From Paenibacillus plantarum (GTDB lineage Bacteria > Bacillota > Bacilli > Paenibacillales > NBRC-103111): a stretch of DNA of 64,000 bases. This document shows, one piece after another, positions 25,033-33,367 of this stretch. Below the pieces are notes generated by a model that was not told where the DNA came from, made no database searches, and saw only the letters and a list, made by a program, of their open reading frames with translations. The DNA is taken from contig NZ_WHNY01000045.1 of assembly GCF_013141695.1 (NCBI RefSeq), positions 1 to 64,000 on the forward strand, read 5' to 3'. Within the stretch, counting starts at the first letter, position 1. Every line of letters starts with the position of its first letter. The position numbers and the translations under genes were made by a program.

Positions 25033-25041
25033 TGGTATAAT
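25033..25041 (+). promoter_or_regulatory. extended -10 promoter
   Basis: TATGG followed by TATAAT (25036-25041) gives a TGn-extended -10 site, 32 nt upstream of the AraC start at 25073. No clear -35 box. Confidence 0.55.
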
Positions 25042-25072
25042 GTCTGTGCACAAGAGGAGGCGATGGTAACGA

Positions 25073-25900
25073 ATGGCGATCTTTCATTACAATCAGGAAC
25101 GTTTATATCGGAAGGATCCGGATCTACATTTGTTGCATTGGGGCAAAGAGGATTGTAAACCCGGTCATACCGTAGGGCCAGGGGTTCGTGATATGTACAA
25201 GATTCATTTTATTCATAAAGGCACGGGACTTGTCCGTATCGGAAATGAGACACATCAGCTGCATCCAGGACAGGGATTTCTCATATACCCACATGTGATT
25301 AGCTATTATGAAGCCGATAAGGCAGAGCCTTGGACGTATTCGTGGATTGGCTTTCAAGGGATACAAGTGGAATCGATCTTATCTCGAACACGATTGTCGC
25401 CGGAGCAGCCTGTTTTTCCAATGGATCGGAAAGTCATGCCTAGCATGTATGAGCAATTAACGGAAGCGAATGCGCATGCGAATAGCGCTGACTTACAGCT
25501 GAAAGTCATCTTGTATGAATTTATGACGGCACTGCTTGATGCGGCTCCCGCCTCTTCGGTTGGTGAGGTACTGCCTACTAAATGGGATAGTTATATAATC
25601 CAAAGTATGGAGTTTATTCATGCTCATTATAATGAGCCAATTTCGATCGAGGGGCTTGCTGCACTTCTGAAGCTGGATCGTAAATATTTTTCAGCTATTT
25701 TCAAAGAGGCGACAGGGCTGCCTCCCCAGCAATATCTCCTGCAATATCGGATGAATAAAGCAAGTGAATTACTGGAGAGGAGCAACTATGCCATAGGGGA
25801 AATTGCGAACTCGGTCGGGTATCAGGATCAATTGATCTTCTCCAAAATGTTTAAGCGCGTAAAAGGCGTATCCCCGAAACAATTTCGGAATCAGACATAA
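25073..25900 (+). CDS. AraC-family regulator with AraC-binding (cupin) domain
   Basis: A 275-aa transcription factor with an arabinose-binding-like sensor domain (about 20-150: HFIHKGTGLVRIGNETHQL, PGQGFLIYPHVISYYEAD, PWTYSWIGFQG) and a C-terminal AraC double helix-turn-helix (about 178-275). WTYSWIGFQG is typical of regulators of sugar catabolism. An in-frame stop lies 2 codons upstream, so ATG 25073 is the only start. GAGGAGG is about 12 nt away. It is convergent with the aldo-keto reductase gene; the target is unknown. Confidence 0.88.
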   Translation: MAIFHYNQERLYRKDPDLHLLHWGKEDCKPGHTVGPGVRDMYKIHFIHKGTGLVRIGNETHQLHPGQGFLIYPHVISYYEADKAEPWTYSWIGFQGIQVESILSRTRLSPEQPVFPMDRKVMPSMYEQLTEANAHANSADLQLKVILYEFMTALLDAAPASSVGEVLPTKWDSYIIQSMEFIHAHYNEPISIEGLAALLKLDRKYFSAIFKEATGLPPQQYLLQYRMNKASELLERSNYAIGEIANSVGYQDQLIFSKMFKRVKGVSPKQFRNQT

Positions 25901-25902
25901 AA

Positions 25903-25945
25903 GAATGCATCAAATTCGCCGAATTTTGTGTTAACTTATGCATTC
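25903..25945. terminator. shared hairpin between convergent genes
   Basis: GAATGCAT (25903-25910) pairs with ATGCATTC (25938-25945), enclosing a second inverted repeat AAATTCG-C-CGAATTT. The right arm overlaps the last codons of the aldo-keto reductase gene. Confidence 0.5.
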
Positions 25946-26928
25946 AAAATCCCATCGATAAGGTCTAATTCTTCTTGGGTAAATGTAGCAATCTTCAATG
26001 CATCGACCGCATCTTCAATTTGGCTTACTTTACTCGCACCGATAAGAGCTGATGTGACACGACCACCGCGCAATACCCATGCTAGTGCCATTTGAGACAT
26101 TTTCTGGCCACGTTCAGCTGCAAGTGTGTTTAATTGTCTAACTTTCGAAATTCTTTCTTCATTGATATCGGATTCTTTAAGAAATACGCTTGAGCTTGCT
26201 GCTCGTGAATCCGGAGCGATACCGTTCAAATAACGGTCTGTAAGAATTCCTTTGAACAAGGGTGAAAAGGCGATCGAACCGATTCCTTCCTCTTCCAACA
26301 CATCCTGAAGACCATCCTCAATCCAACGGTTCATCATGGAGTAACTCGGTTGATGAATCACACAAGGCGTCCCAAGTCGCTTCAAGATACGGGAGGCTTC
26401 TTTGGCTTCTTCAGGCTTATAGTTAGAAATACCAACGTAAAGCGCTTTGCCTTGTTGAACGATTTGATGCAAGGCAGCCATCGTTTCTTCAAGCGGTGTA
26501 TTCGGATCTGGACGGTGATGATAAAAGATGTCGACGTAGTCGACTTGCATCCGCTTCAAGCTTTGGTCCAAGCTGGCAATCAAGTTCTTCTTGGAACCCC
26601 ATTCCCCGTAAGGCCCCGGCCACATGTAATATCCTGCTTTCGTCGAAATGATAAGTTCGTCTCGATAGGCAGCAAGATCACCTTTGAGCATCTTCCCGAA
26701 CATTTCTTCTGCCGAACCAGGTGGCGGCCCGTAATTATTCGCTAAATCGAAATGCGTAATCCCCAAATCAAACGCTCTCTTGAGCATCGTTCTGCCATTC
26801 TCAAACGTGTCAATCCCGCCAAAATTATGCCAAAGTCCTAACGAAATGGCTGGCAGCTTCAGGCCGCTGCGACCACTTCGGTTATAAGTCATGGAATCAT
26901 ATCTGGATGTACTAGCTGAATAACTCAT
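25936..26928 (-). CDS. aldo-keto reductase, YghZ / L-glyceraldehyde-3-phosphate reductase type
   Basis: A 330-aa NADPH-dependent reductase. The sequence follows E. coli YghZ closely in blocks I recall: SGLKLPAISLGLWHNFG, GITHFDLANNYGPPPGSAEE, IISTKAGYYMWPGPYGEWGS and QPSYSMMNRW. The catalytic tetrad is visible as D61, Y66, K97 and H138. The family detoxifies methylglyoxal and reduces L-glyceraldehyde 3-phosphate. A well-formed promoter lies upstream on the minus strand (26961-26989). It is divergent from the membrane AraC regulator of sugar locus 2 but probably unrelated to it. Confidence 0.9.
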   Translation of the reverse strand: MSYSASTSRYDSMTYNRSGRSGLKLPAISLGLWHNFGGIDTFENGRTMLKRAFDLGITHFDLANNYGPPPGSAEEMFGKMLKGDLAAYRDELIISTKAGYYMWPGPYGEWGSKKNLIASLDQSLKRMQVDYVDIFYHHRPDPNTPLEETMAALHQIVQQGKALYVGISNYKPEEAKEASRILKRLGTPCVIHQPSYSMMNRWIEDGLQDVLEEEGIGSIAFSPLFKGILTDRYLNGIAPDSRAASSSVFLKESDINEERISKVRQLNTLAAERGQKMSQMALAWVLRGGRVTSALIGASKVSQIEDAVDALKIATFTQEELDLIDGILNA

Positions 26929-26960
26929 CTTTGAACCTCCTAATGGTGTGAATACGTTTC

Positions 26961-26989
26961 ATTCTAGAGATAATTGATTCATAAGACAA
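26961..26989 (-). promoter_or_regulatory. sigma-A-type promoter for the aldo-keto reductase
   Basis: On the minus strand TTGTCT (26989-26984), a 17-nt spacer and TAGAAT (26966-26961) match a vegetative promoter in 4/6 and 5/6 positions. Confidence 0.65.
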
Positions 26990-27065
26990 TGTTCACAAGG
27001 ATGTTGTTTATGTCCTAATGTCCGTTATTAGGAGCCCGTCACTCGCTAGCACGTAAAATGTGATA

Positions 27066-27094
27066 TTGCAACTTTGATGAAGAGAGGCTACAAT
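27066..27094 (+). promoter_or_regulatory. sigma-A-type promoter for the membrane AraC regulator
   Basis: TTGCAA (27066-27071), a 17-nt spacer and TACAAT (27089-27094) match in 4/6 and 5/6 positions. Transcription would start near 27101, about 35-40 nt before the start codon. Confidence 0.65.
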
Positions 27095-27134
27095 TTTTAG
27101 TAAATTCGTTCTCGGACTGGATGGTGAACTTGGT

Positions 27135-29495
27135 TTGAAAATGCCTTTCCTTATACGTCTTTTCAATAGTCGCAAAAGTGCACTTTCAACGATTATCGCC
27201 TCCAATTTATTTATCTTATTGATACCGCTTGCAATGGGGCTTTTTCTGTACGCGAAGGTAGAACAAAGCCTAGAGAAGAGCTCGACAAGATCCAATGTCG
27301 CCATGCTGGAGCAGCTGAAACTGTCACTCGATAACAAATTATCGGAAGTGGATACGTTAATGCGCCAAGTCGTGTTTGATCCGAAGCTGGATTATATGCT
27401 TAGAATTCCCGCAAACTCGACAGATACGGATAAGTACGAGTTTATCCAATTCATGCGGGACAAGATGAGCAAGTATCACAGTATGACTAGCAGCTTCATT
27501 TTAGATTACTATGTGTACTTCGCAAGCAGTGATTCGATTGTCAAATCGGATTTGGTGACGAATTCGCGTATCTTTTATTCACTCTACTACTCCTACAAGA
27601 ACATGTCGTACGATGGCTGGCTTCAGCTGTTGGATCAGGAACATCGTATGTCGTACTTGCCGCTCAGTTCGGTATCCAATGGATCCGATCAAACACCGAA
27701 GGATGTAATTACCTATATACAGTCACTCCCGGTTCATTCGCAATCTCAAAATCTGGGAAGCTTTATCGTTTTGATCGACGTCGATCAGGTGAAGCAATTG
27801 TTTGCACAGATGGAATCGGCAAGCCATAGTTTAGTCTACATTATTGATGATGCAGGAAAAACGATTATGAGCAACAGTGAGACCCCGTTTCCGTCTGATT
27901 TACTAGCTCGTATACATGGCGGTACAGAACCATTTGATTACCGACTCGCAAGTGTAGATCAAGTGGTATCCGTTACCTCTTCGCAGAAAGCAGGATGGAA
28001 ATACGTATCCATTATGCCAAACGATGTTTTCATGCAGCAGGTGAATCAAATCAAGAGTTGGTCAGTCGGTCTATTCATAATCTGTTTGTTTGCCGGACTC
28101 ATTGCCGTCAGCGTCGGGGTCTATCGTACGTATAAACCGCTGCAAAAAACCGTGAATGCGATTATGTCTGGAAAAGAATTGATCAAGCGTCCTCTCTCGA
28201 ATGAATATGAGTTTATCAGGCTAACCGTTGAAGGCTCTATCCATGAAGAGAAACATCTGCGAAGTACCTTGGCACAGCAAGCACCTTTCATTCGAGCCAA
28301 TTACTTGTCCCGGCTTCTGAATGGTCACATGGATGTGGATATCTCCGCTGCAAATGGAGAGTCGCTGCAGTTTATGGATCTCAAATTTATTAGTGACCGT
28401 TTTGCAGTTCTTATCGTGAAAATCGAGGATATTCATTTACTAGGTGAAGATGAGCAGCAATGGGCCCATGCCAGATTTATTGCCTCGAATATTGGTGGGG
28501 ATCTCATCGCGGCTCATCATCGCGGATTCTCCCTTGAACTCGACCGTGATCGGATTGCACTCCTCATGAATCTATCGGCAAATCGGGAGAAATTCGCTGA
28601 AGCGGATATTCGGGAAATTGCTCATTCGCTCTTCACGATCACATCTCAACGCTTCCAAATCGGTATCACCATTGCTATTGGTGGCATTCATGAAGGACCC
28701 AAAGCCATTCGCGATTCATATCCAGAAGCACTGGCGGCGCTTGAATATCGACTTATCCAGGGGAAACATGCCATTATTTATTTCGAGGAAATTGTTGATG
28801 GGAAGCAGCACTATTATTATCCGTTGGAAATCGAAATTCAGTTAATTAATTTTGTGCGCAGCGGCGATGCCGACAATGTAGGGAAATTGCTCGATAAAAT
28901 GTATGCGATGAATTTCGATGCCAATCAGGTCACACCAGAGCTAGGTAAAGCCTTGTTTTTCAATGTGACGAGTACACTGTTGAAAATTATGAACTCGACG
29001 AATACGAATCAAGAAGAAGTGCTTGGTGCAGACTTTGATCCGATCAGAGAGGTATTCAGCTATCCAACGGCACAGGGCATGTATACGAAAACGAAGGAGC
29101 TGTACGAGACGCTTACCCGTTCGTTTAATCTTGATCGTTCGGATCACAGCTCGAGTAGACTTCAGGAAATTGTCGGTATCGTGCACGATCATCTAGGTGA
29201 CTCCAACCTAGGGGTTGCACAGATTGCGGAACGTATCCAGATGACACCGCAGTATTTGTCCACTTTTTTCAAAAAACATCAAGGGCAGAATCTGCTGGAT
29301 TACATCACGACGAAACGGATTCTTCAAGCGAAGCAGCTCATGCAGAACAAAGAACTGACGATTGTCCAGATCGCACAGAAGGTTGGATACAACAATGATG
29401 TCGTCTTCATCCGAGCTTTCAAGAAGCTTGAGGGCGTAACGCCAGGAAAATATCGTGAAACGAGCTTAACGGAGAATACCGGCTCAGACACATAA
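27135..29495 (+). CDS. membrane-anchored AraC-family regulator (YesS/YtdP type)
   Basis: A 786-aa one-component sensor-regulator. Helix 1 is at about 18-40, followed by an extracellular Cache-like sensor (about 45-300), helix 2 near 312-332, a cytoplasmic linker region of about 350 aa, and a C-terminal AraC double helix-turn-helix (about 680-780, VAQIAERIQMTPQYLSTFF, then VGYNNDVVFIRAFKKLEGVTPGKYR). There is no kinase motif. The start may be TTG 27135 or ATG 27141; the ribosome site is weak. It precedes the binding protein and permeases of locus 2 but is cut off from them by a terminator. It most likely senses the sugar outside and activates that operon directly. Confidence 0.9.
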   Translation: MKMPFLIRLFNSRKSALSTIIASNLFILLIPLAMGLFLYAKVEQSLEKSSTRSNVAMLEQLKLSLDNKLSEVDTLMRQVVFDPKLDYMLRIPANSTDTDKYEFIQFMRDKMSKYHSMTSSFILDYYVYFASSDSIVKSDLVTNSRIFYSLYYSYKNMSYDGWLQLLDQEHRMSYLPLSSVSNGSDQTPKDVITYIQSLPVHSQSQNLGSFIVLIDVDQVKQLFAQMESASHSLVYIIDDAGKTIMSNSETPFPSDLLARIHGGTEPFDYRLASVDQVVSVTSSQKAGWKYVSIMPNDVFMQQVNQIKSWSVGLFIICLFAGLIAVSVGVYRTYKPLQKTVNAIMSGKELIKRPLSNEYEFIRLTVEGSIHEEKHLRSTLAQQAPFIRANYLSRLLNGHMDVDISAANGESLQFMDLKFISDRFAVLIVKIEDIHLLGEDEQQWAHARFIASNIGGDLIAAHHRGFSLELDRDRIALLMNLSANREKFAEADIREIAHSLFTITSQRFQIGITIAIGGIHEGPKAIRDSYPEALAALEYRLIQGKHAIIYFEEIVDGKQHYYYPLEIEIQLINFVRSGDADNVGKLLDKMYAMNFDANQVTPELGKALFFNVTSTLLKIMNSTNTNQEEVLGADFDPIREVFSYPTAQGMYTKTKELYETLTRSFNLDRSDHSSSRLQEIVGIVHDHLGDSNLGVAQIAERIQMTPQYLSTFFKKHQGQNLLDYITTKRILQAKQLMQNKELTIVQIAQKVGYNNDVVFIRAFKKLEGVTPGKYRETSLTENTGSDT

Positions 29496-29497
29496 AG

Positions 29498-29525
29498 AGC
29501 AGCCTTATGGGGCTGCTTATTTTTA
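29498..29525 (+). terminator. rho-independent terminator
   Basis: AGCAGCC (29498-29504) pairs with GGCTGCT (29511-29517) around a 6-nt loop, followed by TATTTTTAT. It starts 3 nt after the regulator stop codon. Confidence 0.85.
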
Positions 29526-29549
29526 TAAAAATAGCTACTGCCGATTTCT

Positions 29550-29584
29550 AATACGGGCTGATGATTTCTCAGAACATCCGTATT
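29550..29584 (+). promoter_or_regulatory. inverted repeat upstream of sugar operon 2
   Basis: AATACGG (29550-29556) and CCGTATT (29578-29584) flank an inner CTGA/TCAG pair. The structure lies 150 nt upstream of the binding-protein gene with no T tract, so an operator or leader hairpin is likelier than a terminator. Confidence 0.35.
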
Positions 29585-29732
29585 TCTTAGGAAAATACAA
29601 TGGAAATGACAACTAGGCGGTATTCATATTCGGACGGGAGAAGCATACTTGGGAACAGGTACTGATGACGATGACGAGATCATCGGTACCCATCAAGCGA
29701 AGCGTAACGCATATTAAAGGGAGGCTAGAAAA

Positions 29733-31373
29733 ATGAAGAAAAGTTTCAAACAAGTCGGATCTATTGTATTGCTTTCTGCCCTAGTTATTTCAGTAACCGC
29801 ATGCGGCGATGATACGGGCAGCACGAACTCATCTTCAACGCCGCAATCAAGTGCGAATGCCCAGCCACCCAAATTGACGAAGTTATCGTATTGGGTATCG
29901 AATCATGCTGCAGCCTCCGGACAGATGAAAACCTATGCGGAAATGGGGATGTATAAGGAACTTGAAAAAGCTACTGGCGTAAAAGTTGAGTTTCAGCATC
30001 CTCCGCTCGAGGTTCCACAAGCCCAAGAGCAATTCAACTTAATGATCGCGACAAACGAACTTCCAGATGTGATTGAGGCAAGCTGGGGAGCGACAAGTGG
30101 TGCGGTCATTCGATACCCTGGCGGACCAGAAAAAGCAATTTTAGATAAGAAAATCATTAAGCTTAATGATCTCATCGATAAGTACGCGCCGAACCTGAAA
30201 AAACTGCTTGCTGATCATCCCGACTGGAAAAAGCAAATTTCAACGGACGAAGGAAGCATCTACGCATTCCCATTCTTACGTGGTGATGACAAGGTCAGAG
30301 TGTTCTTCGGTCCATCGATTCGCCAGGATTGGTTGGATAAATTGGGGCTCAAAATGCCGACGACCATTGACGAATGGTACACCGTATTGAAAGCATTTAA
30401 AGAAAAAGATCCGAATGGCAACGGAAAAGCGGATGAGATTCCAATCTATCTGGATAAAAATCTCTTCTCGACAGATGCACCATTCCTCGGAGCATGGGGG
30501 ATCAATTACAGCTTCTATCAAGACAGCGGCACAGTGAAATACGGTCCGATTCAGCCTGAATATAAGGACTTCCTAGCTACGATGAACAAATGGTACAAAG
30601 AAGGCCTACTTGATAAGGATTTTGCAGCACCTAACGATAAATTATTCGATAACAAAATGACGACGAACCTTTTGGGTGCAACCGCATCTTTCAATGGGGG
30701 AGGCATCGGTAAATTCGCAGGACTCATGAAGGATAAAGACCCCAAATTCGATTTGGAAGCGGCTCCTTATCCCGTATTGAAAGCAGGCGATAAAGCGATT
30801 TGGGGACAAAAGGATTTTGCTTATAACGGCGTAGGCGCAGCCATTTCGGCCGTTAACAAGAATCCAATCGAAACCGTTAAATGGCTTGATTACGCTTACA
30901 GCGAGAAAGGCGATTTGTTGTTTAACTACGGTGTAGAAGGCACAAGCTACAAGATGGAAAACGGTAAAGCGACGTTCCTTCCTGAAATTTTGAATCCGCC
31001 AGCAGGTACCAGCATACAGCAATCCATTGCCAAATATAACCGTGCAACGTGGAGTGCTCCATTTGTCCTTAGCGATAATTTCCAAATGCAATATCTCGCG
31101 TTGCCACAGCAGAAGAAAGCCTTGGAAATCTGGTCGAAACCAACAGCTGAGCGTAAGATCCCGCTCGTTTCTCCGACACAGGATGAAAGTAGCAAATTCG
31201 CATCGATTGTGACAGACATTCAGACATATCAAGACGAAATGCTGTTGAAATTCATCATGGGCGTTGAACCGATTGATAACTTTGATCAATATGTGAAAAA
31301 GATTAAGAGTATGGGTATTGATGATGCCATCAAAATCCAGCAAGGAGCTTTGGAGCGTTTCAATAAACGCTAA
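29733..31373 (+). CDS. sugar-binding lipoprotein of the LipO type (locus 2)
   Basis: A 546-aa lipoprotein with a lipobox VTAC, the lipidated cysteine at residue 24, and a serine/asparagine-rich linker to about 48. Typical blocks are LMIATNELPDVIEASWG, IRQDWLDKLGLKMPTTIDEWY and an EF-hand-like DPNGNGKADEI found in many LipO proteins, which may bind Ca2+. It delivers an oligosaccharide to the permeases at 31459 and 32449. GGGAGG lies upstream of the ATG. As first gene of the operon it should be the most expressed. A long minus-strand frame inside it is a shadow. Confidence 0.92.
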   Translation: MKKSFKQVGSIVLLSALVISVTACGDDTGSTNSSSTPQSSANAQPPKLTKLSYWVSNHAAASGQMKTYAEMGMYKELEKATGVKVEFQHPPLEVPQAQEQFNLMIATNELPDVIEASWGATSGAVIRYPGGPEKAILDKKIIKLNDLIDKYAPNLKKLLADHPDWKKQISTDEGSIYAFPFLRGDDKVRVFFGPSIRQDWLDKLGLKMPTTIDEWYTVLKAFKEKDPNGNGKADEIPIYLDKNLFSTDAPFLGAWGINYSFYQDSGTVKYGPIQPEYKDFLATMNKWYKEGLLDKDFAAPNDKLFDNKMTTNLLGATASFNGGGIGKFAGLMKDKDPKFDLEAAPYPVLKAGDKAIWGQKDFAYNGVGAAISAVNKNPIETVKWLDYAYSEKGDLLFNYGVEGTSYKMENGKATFLPEILNPPAGTSIQQSIAKYNRATWSAPFVLSDNFQMQYLALPQQKKALEIWSKPTAERKIPLVSPTQDESSKFASIVTDIQTYQDEMLLKFIMGVEPIDNFDQYVKKIKSMGIDDAIKIQQGALERFNKR

Positions 31374-31458
31374 GGCACGGTTGAACTGGGGGTGAACGAA
31401 AGTTTAGTTTATCTCCTTTTTCTAAATAGAGACATTGACTGAAAGGGTAGGGGAAACG

Positions 31459-32436
31459 ATGAGGCAAAGCCATGCACCTATTGAGGCCGCACAGGCCGTA
31501 AATACAACGAAAACCTATCGCAATCCGACTGTTCTGGCAACCATACGTGGGGATTTGAAACGGCATTGGTCCATTTATGTGATGGCCATTCCCGTTATTG
31601 CGTATTATTTGATTTTTCATTATGGACCGATGTACGGATTGCAAATTGCGTTTAAAGACTTCTCCCCAGCGAAAGGGATTTTGGGTAGTCCATGGGTGGG
31701 CTTTAAACACTTTGAAAGCTTTTTTAACGGGATTTACTTCTGGCGATTAATCAAAAATACGATCTTAATTAACCTTTACGATTTGCTGTTCGGCTTCCCT
31801 GCAGCGATTATTCTAGCACTATTGCTTAACGAAATCCGCCAAAGCGTGTTTAAAAGAGTCGTGCAGTCGATCTCCTATTTGCCGCACTTCATTTCGATTG
31901 TTGTCGTGGCGGGGATGATGATTGACTTTCTAAGCCGCAATGGACTTATCAATCAAATCATAGGCAGCTTTGGCATTGAACCGATTGACTTCTTGCAAAA
32001 AGAAGGCTGGTTCCGTTTTCTGTTCGTTTCCTCTGGCATCTGGCAAGGAATTGGCTGGGGCTCCATCGTTTATTTGGCGGCGATGTCTACCATCGATCCA
32101 ACGCTGTATGAAGCGGCTAGGATGGATGGCGCAAACCGCTGGAAGCAGACGCTGCATATTACGATTCCAGGCATCATGCCGACAATCGTTATCTTATTTA
32201 TTTTGCAAATGGGAAATATGCTGACGGTTGGCAGTGAAAAGGTGCTTCTGCTTTACAATCCACTGACCTACGGAACAGCAGACGTGATCTCGACCTATGT
32301 GTATCGCAAAGGGGTACTTGAAGCAAGTTATAGCTTTACAGCAGCTGTGGGTCTATTCAACTCGGTAATCAGCTTTGTTCTGATTGTAGCGGCCAATAGC
32401 TTTGTTAAGCGGATTAGTGAGAACAAACTGTGGTAA
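31459..32436 (+). CDS. carbohydrate ABC transporter permease, LplB type (locus 2)
   Basis: A 325-aa MalF-type permease with six helices, the first at about 42-62. YGPMYGLQIAFKDFSPAKG follows helix 1. The EAA loop is YEAARMDGANRWKQTLHITIPGI, and LPHFISIVVVAG is the usual helix-3 start. I chose ATG 31459, with TAGGGG 5 nt upstream, over the TTG at 31435 in the same frame. An 85-nt gap without a terminator follows the binding-protein gene, so they share a transcript. Confidence 0.9.
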   Translation: MRQSHAPIEAAQAVNTTKTYRNPTVLATIRGDLKRHWSIYVMAIPVIAYYLIFHYGPMYGLQIAFKDFSPAKGILGSPWVGFKHFESFFNGIYFWRLIKNTILINLYDLLFGFPAAIILALLLNEIRQSVFKRVVQSISYLPHFISIVVVAGMMIDFLSRNGLINQIIGSFGIEPIDFLQKEGWFRFLFVSSGIWQGIGWGSIVYLAAMSTIDPTLYEAARMDGANRWKQTLHITIPGIMPTIVILFILQMGNMLTVGSEKVLLLYNPLTYGTADVISTYVYRKGVLEASYSFTAAVGLFNSVISFVLIVAANSFVKRISENKLW

Positions 32437-32448
32437 GGAGATTTGCAT

Positions 32449-33321
32449 ATGAAACTAACCCGTGGAGAGCGCACATTTGGCTACATCAATATGTTATTCA
32501 TGCTCGTACTTTGCGCGGTCACCTTATATCCCTTCTTGTACGTGGCACTTGCCTCGCTGAGTGATGCGACATCCCTGTTGCAGCAACGCGGTATTATGCT
32601 CAAACCGGCAGGCTTTGATCTGGGCGCGTACAAAGCTGTTTTCCAGAACCCGATGATCGTGAAAGGGTATCAGAATACACTCATCTATGTGATTCTCGGT
32701 ACGGCGATAAACCTACTGATGACGGCAATCGGCGCTTACGTATTGTCCAGACCGAATCTCTATTTTAAAAATATCATCATGTTCTTTATTGTCGTGACCA
32801 TGGTGTTCCATGGGGGACTTATTCCTAGTTACCTGCTCGTGAACGATCTCGGCATGATGAATACCATGTGGGCCATTCTCATCCCAGGTGCGATTAACAC
32901 GTTCAATATGATTATTATGCGTACTTCGTTCCAGGGCATCCCAATCAGTTTGGAGGAGTCCGCTAGAATGGATGGCGCAGGAGATTGGAAGATTCTGTTC
33001 CGAATTGTCATTCCGCTTTCGATGCCCGTCATTGCCGTCATGATTTTGTGGTATGCGGTAGGGCATTGGAATTCCTACTTTAACGCGCTGGTCTATCTGC
33101 GGAATAGGGAAGCCTATCCCCTCCAGTTAGTGCTCCGTGAAATTCTGATCTCCAACAATACGGATTCGATGATGTCAGGTGGAGGAGACGATAAATATGC
33201 CATCGGAGAAACCATTAAGTATGCTGCGATCATGGTCTCGACACTGCCAATCATCTGTTTGTATCCGTTTCTTCAGAAGTATTTTGTTCAAGGCGTGATG
33301 ATTGGAGCCATTAAGGAGTAG
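32449..33321 (+). CDS. carbohydrate ABC transporter permease, LplC/YtcP type (locus 2)
   Basis: A 290-aa MalG-type partner permease. It shows FHGGLIPSYLLVNDLGMMN, the EAA loop LEESARMDGAGDWKILFRIVIP and the C-terminus QKYFVQGVMIGAIKE. ATG 32449 has AAGGAG 8 nt upstream; a TTG two codons earlier is less well placed. It lies 12 nt after the LplB-type gene and 46 nt before the GH95-like gene, in a clear operon. Confidence 0.9.
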   Translation: MKLTRGERTFGYINMLFMLVLCAVTLYPFLYVALASLSDATSLLQQRGIMLKPAGFDLGAYKAVFQNPMIVKGYQNTLIYVILGTAINLLMTAIGAYVLSRPNLYFKNIIMFFIVVTMVFHGGLIPSYLLVNDLGMMNTMWAILIPGAINTFNMIIMRTSFQGIPISLEESARMDGAGDWKILFRIVIPLSMPVIAVMILWYAVGHWNSYFNALVYLRNREAYPLQLVLREILISNNTDSMMSGGGDDKYAIGETIKYAAIMVSTLPIICLYPFLQKYFVQGVMIGAIKE

Positions 33322-33367
33322 ATACGCTTAGTATCACCACAACAGATAGACTGAAGGAGAGATAGGT

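Noticed and set aside
30642-31343. A 233-aa minus-strand open frame
   Set aside because: Entirely antisense to the locus 2 binding protein, no ribosome site, no recognisable domain.
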